Shown: piece after piece, positions 57,910 through 64,000 of the stretch
Position numbering within the stretch: the stretch's first letter is position 1
Layout: the number at the start of each line of letters is the position of its first letter
Source: Sphingomonas sp. BAUL-RG-20F-R05-02
Lineage (GTDB): Bacteria > Pseudomonadota > Alphaproteobacteria > Sphingomonadales > Sphingomonadaceae
Reading direction: 5' to 3'
Length of the DNA: 64,000 nt
NCBI RefSeq assembly: GCF_022662305.1
Contig: NZ_JAKNQH010000003.1
Location: forward strand, 310,001-374,000
Notes under the pieces: generated by a model
The model's database searches: none
The model's input: only the letters and a program-made list of their open reading frames with translations
What the model was told of the DNA's origin: nothing
Program-made: the position numbers and the translations under genes

Positions 57910-60644
57910 GCGCGCTTTGGACCTTCTTCGTCGGTGCGGCGATCAAGCCGCAGGACGTCCCCGCGACATGGGTGCTCGAGCGCATCACGCCGCGCTATGT
58001 CGACGAGGGCGACCCAATCACCTTTCAGCTTCGTGGGCTCAACCTGAAGGCGGGTGCGCGGATCATCATCTGGATCACCGAGCAAATCGCCGGCGCGGGC
58101 AACTGGATCGAAAGCTGGGAGGATACCTTCCGCAAGGAGGTCGCGCGCGTCGGCGGCCTGACCGTCACCAAGCTCCAGCTGAAGGCGGGCACGCCGCAGG
58201 GTGTCGGAACACTCGACGTGATGTTCACCGCCACGGCCGACTACAAGCCAAGCCTGCAATACACCTTCACCAACTACGTGCGCCGCAACCGATCGGACAA
58301 CCAGGGCGCGCTGCCAGATGGCACTAAGGGCCGCCCGTTCCAGATGCTGCTGAAGGCGATCCCGACCAACGAGGGCGGTGTGCCCAAGGACGATGGCCTC
58401 CGCTCGCAGATCGGTGGCTCCTACGTGTATGTGCGCGACAGCTCGCGCACGCCGGCCGGCATCCCGACCATCTACGTCCAGAGCCTCGGCGCCGGCGGCA
58501 GCCCGGCGGTCTCGACGGTGCAGGAGGGCGGTCAATTCCGCATCCAGGTTGTCGGCTACAACGTTGCCACGAACACCACCGTCAAGATCTACGCGGCCAA
58601 CCTCGGGCAGAACGATATCACGCCAGGGCTGCGCAACATCATCCCAGGCGCCGCCCAGGCGGCCGGCCTAATCGGCACCGTGAAGCCCTGGACGCAGGCA
58701 ACGGCGCTGCAATGGTTCAACGGTGGCACGATCACTTTCCCCGAAAGCTATGTCAGCGGCACGCCGATGATCATGGACTTCGAGGTCACCCGCAACAACG
58801 ACGCCGAACCGCCCAAGCAGATCGATTTCCTCGCCTCGGTCATCTACGAAGGTGACATCGATGACTTTGGCGGTGTCGCCAACTATGCCGGCAACTGGGA
58901 CGCCGGCACGATCTACAATCAGAAGGACTGGGTCTACTACGTCCCGACCGGCCGCAAGTTCTTCTACAAGGCAGGCCTGTCGACGAAGGGCATCTCGCCT
59001 CCGACAGACAACGGGGACACCTACGAAAATGACTATTGGCGCGAATACGTGCCGGTCACCTTCAGCGGCAACTCGACGTCGCGCACCCTGATCGACGCGC
59101 CGAGCCGCTACTGGGAGCTGCGCGCCACCACCGACGGCACGACGATCACCTACACGATCCAAGGCCCCGACAACTCGGATAGCACGGTTGCGCTCTCGTC
59201 GATCAACCCGCCGCCCGGCTTCGACGCGGCGCTCCAGCAGGCCCTGAGCGACAGCGGCTTCATGGCGCTGGTCAACGGCCGCCTGGCCACCACCAACCCG
59301 AACGTCGCGCTCGGCGCGGTGACCTTCACGGTGCCGCATGCCGGCTCAGGCAAGCACAGCCTGCGGCTCGACGATGTGCGGGGCACGGTCAACAGCTACA
59401 TCGTCATCGGCGATGCCTGCGTCTACCTCACCGTGCCGATCGCCGACACGGTGCGCAACCTGTACGGCTGGAACGCCGCCGGCGGCGAGTTCAACGTCCT
59501 CTACACACCGAACTATACGGCGCAGAAGCCGGCGTCGGTGTGGGCGAACGCGCCGCAGGGCAGTTACATGGTCTATAACGGCGGCCGGTACTATTACCCG
59601 TCGAAGCCGGAAGAGGCTGATCCTGCCAACCAGCATCAGCAGATGGACTATTTCTATCGGATGGGCGGCCGCTACATGCGGTTCCCGTTCAAGTCGCAGC
59701 GCCTCCAGCACCAGGCCTTCGGGCCGCTCTATTACGGCGACGACGTTCCGTTCACGAAGTTCAGCAGCCAGGATATGCGCCGCGTCATTGAGGCGGCACG
59801 CTACTGGCTGACCGCCTATCCTGACACGCGCATCCTGTTCGACAATCATGAGTTCGGCGAGCGCAACTTCAACCTCCAGATCGCGGCGGACGGCACCGCG
59901 ACCTACGATGTGGCGCGGTATCGCTTCGACAATCCCGACGCGGAGACCACGCCGGCGCAGCTCGTCGACTTCTGGGTTCGCTTCGTACAGGCGATGCTGG
60001 TCGAGCTGCCGATGGGCCGCTGGGACGTGGACTTCATGAACGAGCCAAAGGAGGTCGGCTCCGCCATCGCGCCGGCGCAGTGGGCTGCGACAATGCAGTG
60101 GCTGACCAACGCGGTGCGGTCGCGAACGGACTTCCTAGGCATCGTTCACCGGGAAATGACCGAATATTCGTCGGCGCTGAACTTCGTCAAGAACGGCAAC
60201 GCCGACGCCAACCTGCTCAGCTACGATCCAGCGCGGAACATGCTGTTCCACCTCCACAGCTACAACGACAAGGATGCCTCGGGCACTTCCGGCATCTGTG
60301 TCCCTGACGCCGGCGCCGCTCGCCTCAAGGATGCGACGGACTGGGCAAACGCCCACGGCTTCACTCGCGACAACGGCTACGGGTTGTTCCTCGGCGAAAC
60401 TGGCGCAGGGTCGCCATCCGTTCAAGGCCAGGAGATCTGTGGCCCGGTGATCGCCAACGAGCTGCAATTCCTGCTCGACAACGCGAACGTGTGGTTCGGC
60501 TACACCTGGTACGCATCAGGGTTCGGGGTCAGCTACCCATTCGCGCTGGATCCTAGCAACGGCAACTACCTCGACCCGGTCCACACGCCCAACCTGCTGC
60601 TCAACTCGGGCATCTGGAAGACCGGCAACAAAATTCCGGCCTGA
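57906..60644 (+). CDS. Tail protein with C-terminal GH5-type glycoside hydrolase
   Basis: 912 residues from ATG 57906 (overlaps the previous stop). The first ~580 residues are repeated beta-sandwich units (ITPRYVDEGDPITFQLRGLN, VSTVQEGGQFRIQVVGYNV) plus a chitin-binding-like WDAGTIYNQKDWVYY segment. From ~590 the protein has a cellulase-like TIM barrel: MGGRYMRFPF, DTRILFDNHEFGE, VDFMNEPKEV with acid/base Glu713, HLHSYNDKDASG, and GLFLGETGAG with nucleophile Glu831. The 118-residue spacing of the two Glu fits GH5. It probably cuts a surface polysaccharide during adsorption. Confidence 0.85.
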   Translation: MSALWTFFVGAAIKPQDVPATWVLERITPRYVDEGDPITFQLRGLNLKAGARIIIWITEQIAGAGNWIESWEDTFRKEVARVGGLTVTKLQLKAGTPQGVGTLDVMFTATADYKPSLQYTFTNYVRRNRSDNQGALPDGTKGRPFQMLLKAIPTNEGGVPKDDGLRSQIGGSYVYVRDSSRTPAGIPTIYVQSLGAGGSPAVSTVQEGGQFRIQVVGYNVATNTTVKIYAANLGQNDITPGLRNIIPGAAQAAGLIGTVKPWTQATALQWFNGGTITFPESYVSGTPMIMDFEVTRNNDAEPPKQIDFLASVIYEGDIDDFGGVANYAGNWDAGTIYNQKDWVYYVPTGRKFFYKAGLSTKGISPPTDNGDTYENDYWREYVPVTFSGNSTSRTLIDAPSRYWELRATTDGTTITYTIQGPDNSDSTVALSSINPPPGFDAALQQALSDSGFMALVNGRLATTNPNVALGAVTFTVPHAGSGKHSLRLDDVRGTVNSYIVIGDACVYLTVPIADTVRNLYGWNAAGGEFNVLYTPNYTAQKPASVWANAPQGSYMVYNGGRYYYPSKPEEADPANQHQQMDYFYRMGGRYMRFPFKSQRLQHQAFGPLYYGDDVPFTKFSSQDMRRVIEAARYWLTAYPDTRILFDNHEFGERNFNLQIAADGTATYDVARYRFDNPDAETTPAQLVDFWVRFVQAMLVELPMGRWDVDFMNEPKEVGSAIAPAQWAATMQWLTNAVRSRTDFLGIVHREMTEYSSALNFVKNGNADANLLSYDPARNMLFHLHSYNDKDASGTSGICVPDAGAARLKDATDWANAHGFTRDNGYGLFLGETGAGSPSVQGQEICGPVIANELQFLLDNANVWFGYTWYASGFGVSYPFALDPSNGNYLDPVHTPNLLLNSGIWKTGNKIPA

Positions 60645-60678
60645 GCTTCGGGCCTGGCCGGCCGCAAGGATCCTCGAC

Positions 60679-60960
60679 ATGCGCGATATTGATTACACCG
60701 GCTCGTCGGGCGGTTTGCTGGCGCTTGCCTTCGGTGCGGGCTGGGCGACCGCCACGACCATGTGGCTCGCCGTCGCCGGCATGGTCTGGCGGTTCTTCCT
60801 CGAGCCACGGATCACGCAGCTCCAGTCCGACCTGCAAGCCAACCGCGAGCAAATCATGCGCCTCGAGACCGCGCTGCTGATCCACGGCTCCGCCAGTGTG
60901 CGGAAAGCAATCCGGGCACCCGAATGCGAGCCTGCCGCCGACGAGGCGGTCACCCCCTAG
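60679..60960 (+). CDS. Holin-like membrane protein
   Basis: 93 residues with one long or two short hydrophobic helices (GLLALAFGAGWATATTMWLA, VAGMVWRFF) and a charged coiled-coil tail. Immediately upstream of the endolysin, the usual holin position. No specific family motif. Confidence 0.65.
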   Translation: MRDIDYTGSSGGLLALAFGAGWATATTMWLAVAGMVWRFFLEPRITQLQSDLQANREQIMRLETALLIHGSASVRKAIRAPECEPAADEAVTP

Positions 60961-60970
60961 GAGAAACACG

Positions 60971-61483
60971 ATGGCGTCGAACAACACGCCGGGGATCGCA
61001 CGCGCGATCGCCGGCGCCCTTAGTGCTGTCTCGGTCGCGGCGCTGGCCCTGGCAACGCCGGCGCTCGAGCAGGACGAGGGCAAGCGCAACACCGGCTACC
61101 TCGATATCGCCCGCATCCCCACCGAGTGCTTCGGTCACACCGGCCCCGAGGTCCGCGTCGGCGTCACCCGCTCCGATGCGTACTGCCAGGCCAAGCTCGC
61201 CGGCGATGCCGAGACGCATCTGCGCGGCGTGCTCGCCTGTACCCCAACACTCACCGATCGCCGCTACCAGCTCGCGGCCGCGACCCGCACCGCCTTCAAC
61301 ATCGGCGTCTCTGCCTTCTGCGGATCCACGATCGCGAAGCGCTTCAACGCGCGCGACTGGCGCGGCGGCTGCGACGCGATGCTCGCTTGGAACAAGGCCC
61401 GCGTGAACGGCCGCCCGGTCGTCGTCACCGGCCTCGCCAAGCGCCGGACGCGCGAGCGCGCGATGTGCCTCACCGACCTTTGA
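60971..61483 (+). CDS. Endolysin, GH24-type lysozyme with N-terminal signal anchor
   Basis: 170 residues from ATG 60971, after AGGAG. A hydrophobic Ala-rich segment (residues ~12-32) lacks a clear cleavage site and resembles a SAR anchor. The lysozyme core has EGKRNTGYLDIARIPTECFG then HTGPEV, the GH24 Glu and Thr/His neighbourhood, and FNIGVSAFCGSTIAKRFNA. It degrades peptidoglycan at the end of infection. Confidence 0.88.
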   Translation: MASNNTPGIARAIAGALSAVSVAALALATPALEQDEGKRNTGYLDIARIPTECFGHTGPEVRVGVTRSDAYCQAKLAGDAETHLRGVLACTPTLTDRRYQLAAATRTAFNIGVSAFCGSTIAKRFNARDWRGGCDAMLAWNKARVNGRPVVVTGLAKRRTRERAMCLTDL

Positions 61484-61496
61484 CAGGAGAACACTT

Positions 61497-61919
61497 ATGA
61501 ACGTCATCACCAGCATCGCGCCGATCGTCGCCTCGGCCGCCACGCTCGCTTCCTCGCCGACGCTGATCCTCGCGCTCGGCTTGCTCCACCTCGGCGCCAA
61601 GGCGGTCGGCCGACTGATCCCGGACAGCCGCAAGGGCGTCCTGGGCGCGATCCGCAAAGCCGCCAAGGTGCTCGCGGTCGAGCCGCGTAATCGCGTTTTT
61701 GATACCACGTCGATCGTCGGCACCGCGACAATGGGCGCACCTGCCGGCGACGTCATCGCCGATGTTGCCACGAACATCACCGCCATCGCTGCCCAGACTG
61801 AAGCCGTCGCGCCCGCAGCTGCCGTCGTCGCCGACCTGAACGCAAACGCGAAGGCCGCTGTCATCGCGCAGATTGCAGCCGGCAAGCTCTCTTCCCTGCT
61901 CGGCAAGCTGAAGAGCTGA
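61497..61919 (+). CDS. Phage lysis-region membrane protein, unknown
   Basis: 140 residues after GGAG. An N-terminal hydrophobic segment (residues ~1-38), a short basic stretch, then an Ala/Val-rich helix. Placed right after the endolysin, it could be a second holin or a spanin-like protein, but no motif decides. Confidence 0.6.
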   Translation: MNVITSIAPIVASAATLASSPTLILALGLLHLGAKAVGRLIPDSRKGVLGAIRKAAKVLAVEPRNRVFDTTSIVGTATMGAPAGDVIADVATNITAIAAQTEAVAPAAAVVADLNANAKAAVIAQIAAGKLSSLLGKLKS

Positions 61920-61974
61920 TCGCGGCCGAGCAACTCCGCGCCTTCACCGCGCCCGTCTTTCCCAAGGAAAAATC

Positions 61975-64000
61975 ATGACCTACGATGTCGCTGTCGCGAA
62001 CCTGCCGCTTGCGGACACCCTCACCGGCGCCGAGCTGCTGCCGATCTATCAAGGCGGCCGCCGCGTTCTGACGACCCTTCAGGCAGCTTGTCTGACCAAG
62101 GCGCCGTTTTCCGGTGCGCCAGCGGTGGTGGGTCTGCCAGGTGCAGACGCGATCAGCGGCGCGGAGATCACCACGCTTTTCCAGAACGGCAGCCTGCGGG
62201 TGTCGACGCTGGGGGCGATTGTCTCGACGCATGGCCCGTCGTTCCGAGAGCCGCTAACTCTGTCCGTTCGCGGCGCCGACGCCCTGGTCGGAGGCGAGTA
62301 CCTCCCGGTGTATCAGGGGGGGCGTCGGGTGTTGGCGACGATAAACCAGATTGCCACGTACGCCGGCACGCAGGTAGCTCCATCGGTTCTCGCAGCGGTA
62401 CCGACGATTGCAGCGGTGGCTGCGAACGCAGCAGCCGGCACCTTGCTCTTCGCGCTCGGCAACGTGCCCGCTGGCGTGATCCCAACCGTCAGCCCGAATG
62501 ACGGCCGCTTCGCGATCGCCGGCGATGCAACGAACGGATGGAAAGTCGTCACCGGCGCAACTGCACTATCTGCCGGCTCGGTTAACGTGACGGCCAACGC
62601 CGCCGGTGCCACTGGCGTCACCGTCCCGGTCACGATCGCGGCGGTGGCGTCGCCTACCGTCACCATTTCCGGCGCGCAGTCGAAAGCTGAGGGCAACAGC
62701 GGTGCTACCGTTTTCACATACACTGTTACCCGTTCCGCCACGTCGGGCGCGGTGTCGGTGCCGTGGACCTTCACGGCGGGCAACACCAGCGCGGACGACT
62801 TCACCGGCGGTGTCTACCCGGCCGGCGGTTCGGTCGCACTCGCCGATGGACAGGCCAGCGGCACATTCTCGATCAGTGTAAACGGTGATACCGTCGTCGA
62901 GGGCAACGAGACGTTCACCGTGCTGATCTCGACGCCGGCCGGCTACGTGGCAGGCGCAGCTACCAGCGCGACGGGCACGATCCTAAATGACGACGTCGCC
63001 GCTGGTGCGTTGCCGACGTCGGTCCTGATCGTTGCCGAGGGCGACAGCATCACGACCGGTTTGCAGGGCAGCGGCGGGATCACCTCCTACGTCGATCAGG
63101 TGATGGACGCTAACCCGTTCCAGCTGCCCGGTTACGCTGCGGGCAACACTGGCTCGACCACATACCAGTACCGTAAGGTGTCGCAGAGCGGGGAAACCGC
63201 GCTCAGCATGGCGAATGGTTACAATGGCACTGGCGGCTCTGCCATTCTCGCGCCGGGCGCAGGCCCGGCAGGCGGCGCAGGCGGTCAAGGCATTGGCGCG
63301 GGACCGTCCTATGACTCCACCAAAGCCATGAACATCGTCACGATGCACGCCGGCACGAACGACAATACGATCAGCGCGGAATATCAGATCTACCGCGCGC
63401 TCCGTTCGTATCAGCGGCAGGCTCGCGCAACTGGCTATCAGCGGAGCATCGGCAGCACGATCATCTCGCGCACGAACGTCACGTACACCTCAACGGACAC
63501 GGGCGTTGACCACAACTTCGACGGCAACACCGCGCCGATCAATCTGTCGATCCGCGCCTATTGGAGCAGCGACCTAGGCTACGATTACCTGTGCGATTAC
63601 GCGGCCGACCCCGCATATGACACACAGGCACACTACGCTCCGAACACCCCGGATGGCACGCACCCGAGCAACGCCGGCTATGCGCGGATGGCGGCGATCT
63701 ATCAGGCCGGATTGCAGGCGGTCATCAATCAGGCCACGCGAACCCCTCGTGTTCAGGGCCTGACCTTCTCCAAGTACGACGTGGGTGGCAATGGGCAGCT
63801 GTCGTCGGATCTCAAGACCTTCTCGGTCACCACCACAGGCAACACATCTTCGATGGTGCGCGGCTTGCCGCGTATGCCGGTAGGGTCGGGCAAGTGGTAT
63901 TGGGAAATCATCACGAACAGCAACGGCCCCAACCAAATCGGCCTCTGCACTGAAGCGTTCGAGCCGTACATTTACGCGAAGAATGGCAGTCTCGTTAATG
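61975..64000 (+). CDS. Tail fibre with Calx-beta, SGNH esterase and SPRY-like domains (runs off window)
   Basis: Open frame from ATG 61975 (AAGGAA upstream) to the window edge, 675 codons. Two N-terminal attachment repeats (LLPIYQGGRR and LPVYQGGRR, about 85 residues apart) are followed by a Calx-beta domain (~220-335: VTISGAQSKAEGNSG, DTVVEGNETFTVLIS). An SGNH hydrolase domain (~350-590) has GDS (Ser358), AGTND, and the Asp560-x-x-His563 of DGTHPSNAGY. The visible end (GSGKWYWEIITN, NQIGLCTE) looks SPRY-like. It would bind and deacetylate a host polysaccharide. Confidence 0.85.
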   Translation, partial: MTYDVAVANLPLADTLTGAELLPIYQGGRRVLTTLQAACLTKAPFSGAPAVVGLPGADAISGAEITTLFQNGSLRVSTLGAIVSTHGPSFREPLTLSVRGADALVGGEYLPVYQGGRRVLATINQIATYAGTQVAPSVLAAVPTIAAVAANAAAGTLLFALGNVPAGVIPTVSPNDGRFAIAGDATNGWKVVTGATALSAGSVNVTANAAGATGVTVPVTIAAVASPTVTISGAQSKAEGNSGATVFTYTVTRSATSGAVSVPWTFTAGNTSADDFTGGVYPAGGSVALADGQASGTFSISVNGDTVVEGNETFTVLISTPAGYVAGAATSATGTILNDDVAAGALPTSVLIVAEGDSITTGLQGSGGITSYVDQVMDANPFQLPGYAAGNTGSTTYQYRKVSQSGETALSMANGYNGTGGSAILAPGAGPAGGAGGQGIGAGPSYDSTKAMNIVTMHAGTNDNTISAEYQIYRALRSYQRQARATGYQRSIGSTIISRTNVTYTSTDTGVDHNFDGNTAPINLSIRAYWSSDLGYDYLCDYAADPAYDTQAHYAPNTPDGTHPSNAGYARMAAIYQAGLQAVINQATRTPRVQGLTFSKYDVGGNGQLSSDLKTFSVTTTGNTSSMVRGLPRMPVGSGKWYWEIITNSNGPNQIGLCTEAFEPYIYAKNGSLVN

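Larger units (their letters stand above)
27578..64000. mobile_element. Long-tailed HK97-type prophage (right end beyond window)
   Basis: From the tRNA 3' end onward the genes are phage-like: integrase, leftward early operon, Cro and CI with operators, accessory genes, replication/regulation genes, HNH, terminase pair, portal, protease, capsid, connectors, tail tube, chaperones, tape measure, tail tip, fibres and lysis. Head genes are HK97-like, while several tail genes resemble those of gene-transfer-agent-type siphoviruses. A nonsense codon in the capsid gene and a frameshift in the tail-tip gene suggest it cannot make virions unaided. The integrase lies at the left end; the right border is not visible. 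Confidence 0.93.

Noticed and set aside
1..64000. CRISPR arrays and insertion sequences
   Set aside because: No regularly spaced repeats of CRISPR size and no transposase-like frame were seen; the only repeats are the three border elements and the operator pair.

Overview
The window reads as high-GC alphaproteobacterial chromosome, most likely a sphingomonad (Sphingomonas or a close relative). The grounds are a carbohydrate-type TonB-dependent receptor, long runs of genes overlapping by 1-4 bases, a textbook EcfG-type general stress promoter (GGAAC-N16-CGTT, 24790-24814), a patatin/3-hydroxybutyrate dehydrogenase pair and a DUF2171 protein. Genus is inferred from gene content, not from a marker gene.

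Region 1 (1-17500) is a pectin / rhamnogalacturonan and hexuronate utilisation locus. It holds a rhamnogalacturonan acetylesterase (cut by the window edge), a TonB-dependent receptor, a FadR-type GntR regulator, altronate dehydratase (uxaA), an ExuT-like MFS transporter, a 1293-residue secreted LamG protein of unknown activity, uronate isomerase (uxaC), a mannitol-dehydrogenase-family hexuronate reductase, and a GH105-type unsaturated glycuronyl hydrolase fused to DUF4861. The implied flow is outer-membrane import, periplasmic deacetylation and trimming, inner-membrane uptake of the hexuronate, then isomerase, reductase and dehydratase to 2-keto-3-deoxygluconate. Neither a KDG kinase/aldolase nor a mannonate dehydratase is present here.

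Region 2 (17501-27577) is ordinary housekeeping DNA: a bioF-bioD-bioA operon, a cation diffusion facilitator, a DUF4893 lipoprotein, a 3-hydroxybutyrate dehydrogenase / patatin operon, a small stress-regulated secreted protein, a YpfJ-type zinc metallopeptidase, a disordered DUF2171 protein and tRNA-Ala(CGC).

Region 3 (about 27578 to beyond 64000) is a long-tailed, HK97-type prophage inserted at the 3' end of tRNA-Ala. Its right end lies outside the window. The layout is: a tyrosine integrase and a tight leftward early operon with a GapR-like protein and a Cro-like repressor; two matching palindromic operators; a CI-like repressor; an accessory block (32368-36738) that includes visibly AT-rich genes; a LexA-type winged helix protein; a DUF3164 protein; a NusG-like putative antiterminator; HNH, terminase, portal and protease; the major capsid gene; connectors; tail genes; a GH5-bearing tail protein; a lysis cassette; and a tail fibre (open at the window end) with Calx-beta, SGNH esterase and SPRY-like domains.

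The points most worth a second look: (a) an AAA ATPase + RloB-like gene pair resembling AbiL/PARIS-type abortive infection; (b) three roughly 95-bp elements (tandem GGGGTA exactly 11 bp apart, then a hairpin about 86 bp on) that separate the accessory genes; (c) a phage NusG paralogue just ahead of the late genes; (d) two polysaccharide-active virion proteins; (e) an amber codon splitting the major capsid gene and a frameshift in the tail-tip gene, which suggest a defective prophage unless they are sequencing errors.
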